From Chromobotia macracanthus (taxonomy: Eukaryota; Chordata; Actinopteri; Cypriniformes; Botiidae): a stretch of 64,000 nt of DNA. Numbering within the stretch: the first letter of the stretch is position 1; every line of letters starts with the position of its first letter. The DNA lies in contig JAZGTH010000005.1 in NCBI GenBank assembly GCA_036877525.1, positions 9,110,501-9,174,500 of the forward strand. The letters are read 5' to 3'. Made by a program: the position numbers and the translations under genes. The notes below the pieces were generated by a model. It ran no database searches, had not been told where the DNA came from, and worked only from the letters and a program-made list of their open reading frames with translations. This document shows, piece after piece, positions 40,982-52,751 of this stretch.

Positions 40982-43431
40982 CTGACAGCAAGTGCCCAGC
41001 AAACATGCAGCCTTAATACTATTCATAAATATAAACTATCCCAGACTGTTTCTAATGCTGTCAAACAAGACCATCTAAGTGGTAGGTTAAACGAACTTTG
41101 AGACTCCTACCAGGTGAGGCAATACCTCAAACACACCAAGCAGATGGACCAATTACACACCAGCAGCGCTCACAAAGGGGGAAGCGACAGATCAGGTAAG
41201 CCATCAAAACTTGCAGCCCAGAATTAAATCTCTACTGAGAGGTGTGAACTGTCCCACTGCAAGATCTGTAACAGTTAAAAATGTCTCTCTCTCTCTCTGA
41301 GGGGAGGCACCAGACCTACCGTGTAAGCCAGACCTCGATTTTTTCTGAGTTTAGTTGCACTCGCTGCTTCACTCGTGTTGCTGAGATAAAACAGCTGTGC
41401 CTCGGTTGTCTCCAGAGACAACAAAACTGTTGGAAAGGTTTACACTGCCTCAAGGGGGTGTTCACTTTTGAGAAAACGACAATCCCAACCTCGTTAAAAC
41501 TGCGGCAGTATGGGTAATGATTGAGTAACTGTAGCCTGGAGAAATCATCACTTACACAGTCTGCAGAGAGCAGCTACACACGCAGGCTGGGCTGAACTCA
41601 CGGTACAGCTGTGAACTGAGTTCATTAAATATGATGTTGTTATTAGTCCTCTTTTGTGATTCTCTGATGTTTTAAGTGGGGTAAATTATATGTAAAAGCA
41701 ATACATTTAGTGTGAATGCAAAGGTCAGGTTGGAGTTTATTTGTATAAACAGGTGACATATGCTGTGTAAAGCGGATGCCATTTGAGTCTACTATATGGG
41801 GAAGAATGGAATGAAAATGAGTAAGCTATTTTGGACCTTGACGTAAAATACCATGCGCCAGAGAGTACAAACACAAGTTTATGAACATTTTTCAGGGTAT
41901 TTACTGGCACTTGCGTCCTTAAGCTTATTCCAGTCAGGTGGCTGTCTTGCATTGGAACATGGGAAATAGTGACTGAGCGAGTGTACATTGGATGTACTCT
42001 CAAAATCACAGTGCATTGTGGGTGAAAAAGTTGTGAATAAATGTAGGGAATGAGTTTTTCACTTAGAATTCGATCAGCACTACAAAATGCCTGACACTCC
42101 ATAAAGTGCACTATATAGGTGAAGGGGGGCTATTTCAGACAGGGGCTATAGTTTCTAAAGTTTATCTGCCAAGTTATATGGTATACAGCATAAGGTATTT
42201 ACTGTAATGCCAAACATCTAATAGATTCTTAATTTTTTAGAGGAACCAAATATTTCAATAACAATAACAAATTTCTGCAATGCTTCCAAATAATATGGGG
42301 GCATGGGGGGTTGCTGTTGGCTCCAGTTACTGTATCCAGCTCAAATAGACTGATTTTTGGTGTATTGGCCAGGTGTATAATGCCAAGTCAGATCCCTCAA
42401 TAAGCCAGTGGTTGGAAGGATTATCTCATTATAATAAGAGAGCATGGAAATGATTTGGAGGAAACATATTGTATAATTAGTTTAAATCAGTCATTATGAC
42501 AGCATCAGAATGATTTCAATGCATATAATTGAATGAGTATTATTTGTGTGACCAACGCATTAAATATTACCCCTTGAGTCATTGAAATTCATGACAAATA
42601 TGATATGTACCCTTTTGATATGTTTAAAATATGAAACCATATGGTACCACTGTGGCATTTTATTCTAGCCAGCAACACTGATTACTCACTGATTTGCTTG
42701 AAATTACTATAAGCTTTCCGTGACCTTATCTGTTGTCTGCACCAGGTTCAGCTGTGTCATTATGGCCACTGTGGAACTCTGTGGCTGGCTGAATGCGCTA
42801 ACCCTGGCTCGATTTATCCTGGTTTCAAAGCTCGTTCACTACCGCAACTGAAGCGATTTCATGGTAGCACACGTTTTAAATTAAACATGGCTACTTCTAA
42901 TTTGCTGCAGGCTTGCTGCTTTATCTCTTCCTTTTCTCCCCACTCTCTTAGTACATTTATGGATTCATTTAAACATTCATCATGACTGAACTGAGGGGAT
43001 TCTGGCTGTCACTTAATTTGCGTGAGATAAGATCCATTTTTCAGGAGCTGATTTAATAATCATCTTAAGGAAAACCAGGGAAAGCGGAACTCGTGGAAAA
43101 CAGTCTGCTCCCGTAGTCAGCCAATACATGAAGGTTTATGTCAAATTTTTATCTCACATCGCTTGACAGCAATTGCTTTTCCTCTCTTTGCTGTCTTCAT
43201 GTGAGGAACAAATAGTAAAGGAGGCTGGGGCTATTTATCACACTCTAGTGAATATTCCTCAGAGAAGATTTATATTTGAAAGTCAATTTCTATTAATTGG
43301 CAAACATTGAAGATGTGAAACCACAGCTAGAGAAAACAAGCATTTTTGTAATTGTACATTTGATTCTAAACCTTATACATCCAACAGAGACGTACAATAT
43401 AACACATAAGAGACATACAATATAATGCATA

Positions 43432-43458
43432 AGTTGTCACAATTTTCTTGTGACAACT
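43432..43458. repeat. Perfect 11-bp inverted repeat (short hairpin)
   Basis: AGTTGTCACAA, a 5-base spacer TTTTC, then TTGTGACAACT: both arms pair without a mismatch. On its left is an imperfect direct repeat (GACGTACAATATAACACATAAG / GACATACAATATAATGCATAAG); on its right is a tandem ATTAAAGTGACAAT. It could be the centre of an eroded mobile element. Confidence 0.8.
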
Positions 43459-44302
43459 GGCCCCGGTGCCCCATATACATTAAAGTGACAATATTAAAGT
43501 GACAATTTGAAATGCGTTTTTGAAATAAAAATCTAACACTAGAAAATATGTAATAACATTTTCAGCATTGTTCTTTGTGGAACCCTAGCATATTTATTAA
43601 AAAATGATATTGCACTGCAAAGCTGGCAGCAGGACAGTAAAATTGTCTGTGAGGGCAAACACATCACACCAGTATTGCTCTGTCTCTCTCAGTCTGTTTC
43701 TGTGTTCTCCCCTCGTAATGATCCCCCACGAGACAGGAAATAAAAAACAATCCGAACTTGAAGGAAGGAATCAATATGCAAAAGATCTGCTACTCTTGTG
43801 TGTTGTGAATCAGCAAAGAGCTTGTCAACAAAGCCTGGCTTGCTCAGCTGAAGAGAAATCAGGGACTGTGATAAACTGGAAACATGTGCCAAAAAAAGTC
43901 AAAAGAACAGATGTTGCTGTCCTTATTCTACCTGAATACCATAAAAGAAATATTTCAGTAGTGGAGGTGTAACAAATTATGATGTACAAATTGGCATATA
44001 ACTGACAAAGCACTTTAAGTGAGACATTAATCTATTCCTTCTCTTTATTTTGTTCTTTTAATCAAGTTCTTGCTGTTGATATTATATGATGCTACTTTGT
44101 AGGAGAGCCAAGATTAATTTATCTTTGCGTATGAATGTCAACAGAAGCTCTTCACAGTCTATCTGAGAATCTCAGAAGGTCTCTGTTGTCCAATTAAATT
44201 ATCCCCACTTTCTTAAAGGAGGTGTGAGAAATAGGTTGACCATTGTTATTCAGATGAGAAACAAAGAGGCTTATGGTGGATTTGACAGGCCATCAAACAG
44301 CA

Positions 44303-44465
44303 TCAGTGTCTTGCGGAAATGTGGTGTAAGGCTTTGAAGGAGAAGGTCTGAGTGATGTTCTCACAGCACGGCTGGTGGAAATGCACAGTTTGCCCTTTTG
44401 AAGATGCTGACGTGGTCCCTGAGAGGTCCACCAACCTGTCACGCTTCTTTTGGATGTTCTCCTGA
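44303..44465 (-). other. Exon-like ORF of unknown identity
   Basis: On the minus strand a good polypyrimidine tract and acceptor (TCTTTCCTTTAATCAG) precede an open frame beginning ENIQKKRDRLVDLSGTTSAS and ending HISARH plus a stop codon, 53 codons. It is charged and polar, with two adjacent cysteines (PCCENIT). I do not recognise the protein and see no partner exons, so chance is a serious alternative. It could be the last exon of an unannotated minus-strand transcript or a long non-coding RNA. Confidence 0.2.
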
Positions 44466-44649
44466 TTAAAGGAAAGAAGTAAATAAAAAAGACAGAGCAT
44501 CAGCACATACAGTCATAAGCTGTTTCCTACAGCTGTCTGGATGGATCCCTTAAGCCTCATTCAGTGTCTTTCAAAAATAGGCGTGGTAAATAATTTATGT
44601 TAAAAAATACACTACTATAGAGGAAAGATGTCTGGTGAATGGCTTTACA

Positions 44650-44848
44650 TACCATGGGGTCCAAAAATCAAATAAGTTAAAGTTCAATACATTAGCATTA
44701 GTGAAATGCTGTAAAAATGGGTGTTAGTTCGTTTTCACTGAAATATTTAGGAAAACACTATCATTTGTGATGAAATGTTGCATTAAGTTAAAAAATTCAA
44801 CATGAAAATGTTTTCTCTAGTGGTCACAGATTTTTGCACCCCGCTGTA
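44650..44848. mobile_element. Tc1/mariner-like MITE (GGGGTCCAAAAATC termini)
   Basis: A roughly 195 bp non-coding element. CATGGGGTCCAAAAATC on the left is mirrored on the right by GATTTTTGCACCCCGCTG, a 13/14 match in the core, and both ends abut TA (44650-44651 and 44847-44848), the Tc1/mariner target. It is AT-rich inside with no ORF. Confidence 0.75.
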
Positions 44849-45636
44849 CAGTATGTGTTTAGATGCACAGGTGGTTTAGATTTTAACTGCTTACTGTGAA
44901 CTGTAAAACATAATCTTTTGCTTTTATTTTGCTGAGACATCCAGGGGACAGATGAGGTTTTAGCGCCTTACTAAAAGACACTTTTAAGGCACATCAGTAT
45001 AAACTCATGTGCAGCTGAACCACTCTGATTGCTGAATGGGGAATGCCCAGTATGACTGTCGCCTCCTGTGGTGGTTTGTTAAATAGGAATGAATTACAAG
45101 GATAAAAAACATTGTTGGGGGTGGGGGAAGTAACACATGTGAGTGAGAGAGAGAAAGAGAGAGCAGTAATAACCATGCAGGAAACATGCTGGGCCCAAAG
45201 GATACAATTAGCAATCAGGACATAGTACCATAGTCTTGATTACAAATGCAAGCCACGTCTCCCTACAAATCCGCAGGTTATCAAACACCGGGCAGCTATT
45301 GGTGCAGCCAGAGATGAGCTGTGCACTTTGTATTGGACACGCTACACACCACATTCAATTTGACAAAAAAGGACAAACAAAGATGTGGTTTGTAAAATGC
45401 AGGGCTGCTGTGTTGACATTTTTGGCTTAGGCAGGTTAAGACGTTCATAATCCTTAATGTAATGGAACATACTGCAGACACATCACTGAAATATTTTAAT
45501 TACAAGGTGGGGATTTTATTACAGTATGTTTTTAAAAGAATAACTCAGTACTATATTTTGTATTGTATTGGCTACTGTTCTTGTCTCGGGTCCTGTGACG
45601 AGAGGTGCCCAAAAATCTTTGGAATAGGATATGTTG

Positions 45637-45786
45637 TGTTCCTGTAGCTCAATGGGTAATGCATTGTATTAACAGTGCAAGGTTTGTGGGTTCCATTCCA
45701 AGGGAACACACATACTGATAAAAATGTATACCTTGAATTCACTGTAAATCGCTTTGCATAAAAGTGTCTGCCAAATGCATAAATGA
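45637..45786 (+). mobile_element. tRNA-derived SINE, copy 2
   Basis: Same family and orientation as the copy at 29.8 kb: head TCCTGTAGCTCAATGGGTAA, box B region GTGGGTTCCATTCC, body ACACACATACTGATAAAAAT, tail CACTGTAAATCGCTTTGCAT then AAAAGTGTCTGCCAAATGC. Box B is mutated (GGTTCCATTCC instead of GGTTCRANNCC), so it is probably transcriptionally weak. It is shorter through the head than copy 1 because it lacks the 11-bp duplication. Confidence 0.85.
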
Positions 45787-46044
45787 AGAATACTTGTTGG
45801 TCTTGGGGAAGAGGAGGCCCACCCATCGATATGATGGCACCATGAGAAAGCATAATTTGTATAATTTCAAAATTGAACCCTTAAATAATCCCCAGTGCTC
45901 TGGTCTGATGTCCCATATTTCAAATTTCTATACTTGCAACTTATATAATTGCAACTTCCCATAAGTACCTCAGTGCATATCCCTATTGCCTAAGTTTCTG
46001 AGTCTAAGGACAGATTAATTCTTTTAGTGTCTCACATTTGAAGA

Positions 46045-46046
<2 letters not shown>

Positions 46047-46084
<38 letters not shown>
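46047..46084. repeat. (CT)n microsatellite
   Basis: About 19 CT units. Confidence 0.95.
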
Positions 46085-46087
<3 letters not shown>

Positions 46088-46845
46088 AAAGAGCCAACGT
46101 TTCTCCGACTAATGCCCCTTGACACCTTGAACTCTATATTGTGTGTTACAAATTCCCTCCTCAATTTGCAAGAGAGGAAGGAGGAAGACAGCTCACTAAG
46201 AGACATCAAAGCTGTCTTCTGCCCTCTGAGAACCAGAAACTAATTTCTCTATACTTAAATTGCTTAAAGCCTAAATAGTCTTAACGCTTATATCAAATTA
46301 GCCATAAATTGAAGTTTGTTGAGCATTCCTGAGACTCAGCAGAACTGGCTTTGACAGAGCAGTAGATTACAAAGGTGAAAGTTGTTTCACTTGCACTGGG
46401 TGTCAATAGCAGTTGACCTGCCTCAAGGGCATAGTGCTGATTAAGATGGGTGTCTTAAGAGCTTGAACGCAATGAATACATAACATTGAAAGCATGGCTG
46501 AATTTCTGAGGGGAAAGAAGGTAGTAGCTTCAGCAAAAAGACCAGACACACTTTCATGCTGGTGGACAGCATGGCAATTTTTAACCATCAGGGGGTGCAA
46601 TATAGGCCCAGAAAGGGCTGATTTTTAAATGGCTTAATATTTTTGCCATTTTTTTATTTTAGCCATAAAAAATATTTAGATAGGGCTTAATATTTTTTGT
46701 TACAGGTTTCATATGCCTTTTTGATAGTTTATTTGGGGAGAAGGAGATAACAAATCAATCTTCAAATTTAGAGCAAAACTATAGGAAGGCTAAACACAGC
46801 AGGTCAGCAGTAGGTCAAGTCCAATGCAGATAAAAGAGGAATATG

Positions 46846-47010
<165 letters not shown>

Positions 47011-47335
47011 ATTTGTGGGTGAGATAAGACTAAACATTTCTGCCATTTTTCAGCCTTTCGCAAAACAAATCTAAATAATAATAACAGTGGTGATGAAATA
47101 GGTGATACCAATAAACATGATGACGGTATCCTGATAGGAAATTAGAACACATTCATGCTAATAGACATCTCTAGAATGGGATGCAGTTGTCAGATTATGT
47201 AAATCAAGCACAAAAGCTCCTGGCTCCCTTGAAGACTTCAAAGTCGCAGGGTTAGAGAGGGAATTAGTTTGCTGGCTAATCTCTGCGGATGAAGGAATGG
47301 AAGTTTCACTTTGTTAATATAGCCGCATTCTTAAT

Positions 47336-47380
47336 GGAGAGAGAGAGAGTGAGATAGAGATAGATAGAGAGAGAGAGAGA
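47336..47380. repeat. (GA)n-rich simple repeat
   Basis: Imperfect GA tract interrupted by GATA units. Confidence 0.9.
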
Positions 47381-49782
47381 CATCAAAGTGGGGCAATATT
47401 AATTTCTTTCAGAGACCTTCTCTTTGATTTGTGAATAAGTTTGCACATGGACAATCCAGTTTAGCTGAATACTTCTAGGCCAGTGTTATCATTTATTCTG
47501 CTACTGATGAATCTAGGGGAAAAATTACATTATCTGTAATAAATTATTTGAATTCACAGATTTTGCTAATAATTTTACAAATTAATTTAGCATAGAACTG
47601 GAGAATAACCAAACAGATTTTTCCACTGTGCTCTAAATATGCCCAATACAAAAGCATTGGGCCCTAGTAGACCAACAAAGAAAGAGGCCAAGAGCCCAGT
47701 TCCTTTTATGACTTTTGTAACTGTTAAATGTTGATTGGTTGTAACAAATTGCCCAGCAAGCAAGCTTTCCACAAGCAAGCATTGGACTCATGGAAGTTAA
47801 ATTTTATAATGTTTTTCCTCATATATGCATTGTGTGAAACAATCACTTTTTGCATGGAAATCTGAACATATTCAACAAAGAACACGTTGAGAAGGATAAA
47901 TAGAAATCCATCCTGAATGTTCTTTCTGTGGTTCTGAAAATGAATCAATGCTTCGCCTGTTTTTCAGATGTTCCTATTCATTCTGGCCTTATTTTACCAT
48001 AAAATTGTTATTAAAGAAAAAATGTCTCTGTTGCTATTTTGTAACAGAGCTTCTCTCCTTTTGGACAATGCTGTTAAAATCCTGCGCTTGTTGGGCAAAT
48101 ATCAGCTTCAAAGGCTAATTTTCCTTCATTTTTCTCTAAGATAAAAGGTTTTTCTGATTCCCTGTGTAAATTACAAAGAAGCAAAAAGATGTCATGTCCA
48201 TTACAGATAAAGGAACTATCTTAGGTCAGGTTTTTTCTCATGTTTTTTAGTTGTGATATACTGTATGTGAGTGTATAGTGGTTTTCGAATGTGTATTGTT
48301 TCATCACTGTTATATGTTGTCATGTAAAAAAAGATACAAGGGAGTTATTTTGGCTTGAAGAATATGGAAATACAGGCCTTTTCTAAAGCATATGAACATT
48401 CCTGGACAAGATAAAAGTTAAAAGTGTGCAGTTCTTTGCCTCTAACCCCAATGGACATACTTGCATGATAGACACTTGACATTTTATTTTATGAAGAACA
48501 TTGTCAGTGCAGCTTTCAGGCAACCCATCAAATAATCATGTGACCAGATTTAATAGGTTTGACCCTCAAGTTCTAGTTCCTTTAAATTACCTTACTCTAA
48601 GGACAGAATACAGCATGTCTATTTGCCTGATCACAAAAGTGTCATTCCACTCAGTTACGAAACATGAAACTGTCCAATCAGAATAATGTTTTAAAAATGA
48701 TTGAGAAATTACATTTAAAAAGATTGCATCAGCAACCATGCAACATGCAGTTGTGGAATTTCAGAACTGCATGATCAAATTAAAGGAATAAGCCCAGGCC
48801 CGGTGCTTATTGAAAGTGATAATGTCTTCTCTGACTGTCTAGACTAATAATATATTTTCATATATTTTCAAAATAATGTTTCTCATGCAATGAATGTTGC
48901 TCTCTCCTGACTCTTATGATTTGTATATTAATGTTCTAGCTGATAAAAATATGCACCATTAGCTCCTGTAAAATGATTGCAAAAAATACACGCAATACGC
49001 AATTTTTCTCCCGCATGTCGCAATCGGTTAACACAGTTAGGAATGATATGATCAGGGACCTTTTTGAAAATAAATCTCTTGCCACACCTTTTTTAAAGCT
49101 GGCAGATATTTTTGGTAAACTTCCCCAACATATTACTTTTAATGTTAATAATTAACATTAATTATACAGCTGGAATAATTGCCTCATCATTATGGCATCT
49201 TTATAGGAACAAATTATCTGACTTTATTACTTCACCACTTCTGGACTGACCAAACTGTTGGTCACTGAATAGGTCTCAATGATGTGTATACGTGGGTGAT
49301 CATGTGTTTCCATTTCTGTGAGATCATAAAGGTACAGATTTCAGAACGAGCCATTTTTGAAACTCACTTTCAATAAATGGTCTTTATGGACTGTGAAGGG
49401 AAAAAGTTTACTTACTTAGTCTAATAGTTTCAGCTATGTAGTCTTTTATTTGAAACGTAACTCCAAGGGAAATTGGATTTTTTTATTGTATGGTCCCTTT
49501 AATTGAATAAAAAGAGATTTGGGGTAGAGACAATAAGCACAAGAGACAGTAAACATGAAGAAACACACCTGAACGGTTCTGTTATTGTATGTTGCATAAA
49601 TCTGTATTTGTGAGTCAAATTTGAACTGTATCCCATTCATCATTGTTTTGACATTAAACAACTGCTGTTCTAAAAACCATCCTGTAGAGACAGAACCACA
49701 ATACACAATCATTTCAGACAGTCATAATTACAGTATGACTGACAGGGTTGTCTATTGTTTTAAGTGTGGCTTTGAAATAAAT

Positions 49783-50830
49783 ACACACACATGTTGGCAT
49801 ATCTGGTTTATGAGGATACTAGACATAATAGTGCCAAATGTAACCCTCAAAGAAAAATTTTGGCAATTTGTAATTAACAAAACAAATCACCATTTAATAT
49901 GTTTTGTAAGTGATTTATTTTATGAGGACACAGGAAGTGTCCCTGTAAATCATGCTTACTTTGTTAAACACGTTAAACACATCAATATGCACATCCTTGT
50001 AAACCACATATTCAATCACATATGCTCTCTCGCTCACACACACACACACACACATTTCCATTGACTTTTATTGTGTTTGTTATTTTCCAACCCTACCATT
50101 ATCCTTAAACCTATACCTCACTCAGACCTGTGGACATTTTTTGATTAAAAGTAACTTTCTTCAAGTTTTGCAACATTTGTAAGGGAACAACTAGCTCCCA
50201 CAAATACGGCCAAACCAAGTATGTGTGTGTGTACTGGTATATGTGATTTACAAGGACACAAATGTGTACAATGACATCTGTATAACTGTTATGATTACGG
50301 ACTCTTTTGTGTTGTGTCATATCTATCCTGGTTTGTTTTGGTTCATTTCCTGTTTTTCCTTATTTGGTCAGGTTCCTGTTTAGTCATCAGTTAATTCCCC
50401 TGTTTGCCCCTGTTACCTGCACTACTTAAGTTCCCCTTCCAGTTTAGTTCCCTGTCAGTGATTGTTTATGCTTTGTATTCTGTGTTACGTGTTTTGAGTT
50501 GCTGTTGTTTGGAAAAGTATTAAAGCCTGTTCCCTTGGAATATTGCCTGTTTCGCTCCTTCATTTGTGTCCCCATGCTCCAGTCAGCGCACAAGGTGTTA
50601 CAATAACAATGTTAACAAAATAACGCTTCCTGTGTCCTCATAAACCAAATGGTTTAAAAAACATACTAAATGGTGTTTTTATTTTAATTTAAAAATGTGT
50701 TTTCTGTGAGGGTTAGGTTTAGGGTTGGGGATAGGGGAAGTGGATAGAAGTTTGATTAGCTCAGTATAAAAATCATTACGTCTACATCCATGTAAACCAC
50801 ATATACAAGTGTGTGTGTGGTTGTACACAG
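49783..50830. mobile_element. Composite of a fish interspersed repeat with (CA)n edges
   Basis: The region contains sequence types I recognise as common in teleost genomes: GTTTATGAGGA..., CTGTGAGGGTTAGGTTTAGGG, and CCATGTAAACCACATAT next to (CA)n or (GT)n runs (50034-50054, 50221-50233, 50807-50820). TTTATGAGGACACAGGAAGTG at 49919-49939 is mirrored at 50624-50644 with one mismatch, an inverted pair about 700 bp apart. A solo LTR (50287-50602) sits inside this arrangement. Exact outer limits are uncertain. Confidence 0.55.
50287..50602 (+). mobile_element. Solo LTR of an LTR retrotransposon
   Basis: A 316 bp block starting TGTTATGATTACGG and ending AAGGTGTTACA (TG...CA), flanked on both sides by the identical 5-bp target duplication ATAAC (50282-50286 and 50603-50607). 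Inside are a pyrimidine-rich 5' half and an ATTAAA polyadenylation-like signal (50519-50524) placed as in an R region. There is no internal retroviral domain on either side, so this is a solo LTR left by recombination. Gypsy-type is likely from its general look, but unproven. Confidence 0.8.
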
Positions 50831-52751
50831 TAGCCTCAGCCTCCCCACAGGTTCATCACCCAGCATCCTGTCAAAGCACACAGTGAAGATAATCCACCCT
50901 GATGTTAAACACATACACAATATCTTTTCACCATACAGGATCCTCATGACGTTCAAACAACAGCTCTCTATCGTCTCTGCGCTTGGGTTTTTATGAATTA
51001 CCATGTCATTTAAATGCTTTTATTTGCATGAGACGCTCCTCAGTATCTGCCCACAGATTGGAGGGGATTTCGAGTTTGAAGGGAAGGTCAGATCATGTGC
51101 TGTCGTCACAAAGCACTTCAGCCTTCACTGCGGTATATCAGGGAGTCATAATTCCATTTTTGTTTCTTTATGTGGGAGATTCAGTCGCCATGGTTTCAGC
51201 CTTTTGAAATTAAGGTAAGCTAAAACACAGGAAATGTGACCATTTATACATAGACAGCTTAAAAGCCTGTCACGTAACACAGTCGTCTACATTATGTGTA
51301 ATTTTCCACAGCAGTGTGGCAAAGCCAGAATCCAAGTGTCCATAACCCCATTTTGTGCACCTTAGAGGAGACGTTTTAAACCAAAAAAGCTGCTTTTGCA
51401 AAATGAATCTGGATTTCAGTTCTTGAAGCAAACACTGCAGCAGATACAGTGAGATTCATTTCAAATCCTGCTAATGTTCTTCTTTATGTCCCCAGAGAGA
51501 ATGGTTTGTATTTGGCCCATTATAATGGCCTTGTGATGCATCCTATGACGCACATTAGGCAAAAGGCTAATAAAGCCGCGACCTATTTTCACACGCTTAC
51601 CAACTTAACTCGCCTTGTGAAATTCCCCAAAGGCTGCACTCCGTCTTCTGAAACTGGTGAGAGCCGTGAACAATCTGCTTTAATAACAACTGAGGTTGGT
51701 TGATTGCTATCACGAACGCTAAATGAAATTGAAAAGATGCATTTTGCCAAAACTGATATGAGAAGCGTGCTAAGATCATCAAAAACTTCACGTGCAGTTT
51801 CTCTTTTAAAACACAGTGCATTTAATCACCACATCAAACTGCGTGTATTCCTATGAATGGAAGATCTGATGAACAAGGGACAGGGGGAATTTAGTGGCAT
51901 TTAATGCTTCAATTCATATTTGCCCTCAGCTAAACAGACATGTTGTGTTGGGCTTTCAATGCCACAGTGACATCTGCTGGATTGCACGTAAATGTGAATT
52001 TTGCGACAGAAATTGGTGATGCGTGACACGCTGCAGATGAGCTTTTATTCAGATGTAACTCAAGGCTGCTTTGACATCCTTGGTATGACAAGGTTAAGTC
52101 ATACAATATTACTCATAAAGCAGATAACCTTTCTTAGGTACGCTATGTGAAGGACCTCCCAAGATTTTGAAGATCCATCTTAGATGGCAGCTAGAATATT
52201 GTCTCTAAATATTTTACTTTAGAATAGACGAGACTATATAATTTTGCAGTTATAAGTATAATTTCCAGTTTGCATTTCTGATAGTACTAAAATGATAATA
52301 AGATTGCTGCCTTGAAAATATTAAAGCAACTTTACAAATACAATTTGCAATCAATTCATTTTTTTATGATAGGTGGGGAGTCAGAGATGAAGCCTGCATG
52401 AGAAAACATATGTCTAATTTAATCTTTTAACAATATTCATGTATATTAAACTGACACAAAAACTAAAGTATAAAGCTTTTCTAATTATAAAGTAAAATGA
52501 TTACATAAAAAATAAAATGCGTCAGTCTAGGAATCAGAGCATTAACCTAACTGAATAATCACCCCGTTCAACTAAATTTGAAGACGTTTTCATTTATTAC
52601 CGCTAGGGGGCAACACAATGCGCAGCCTTTAAAAACACAAAGAAGAAGTAGTCCCGGAAATATAAAACGTTTTTAAATATCTTCTTATAACAAAGCAGGG
52701 GAAGACTTGAAATATGTGCTAAAACTGAGCTTAAATACAATATCGTTTAGC

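Noticed and set aside
43604..43972. 122-codon plus-strand open frame
   Set aside because: No domain or homologue recognised, no supporting splice sites, and antisense frames of similar length are also open; kept out as chance.
49621..50064. 147-codon plus-strand open frame, one of the longest outside the real genes
   Set aside because: It crosses the fish repeat with a (CA)n tail (ending in a run of T-H), has no domain, and sits in transposon sequence.
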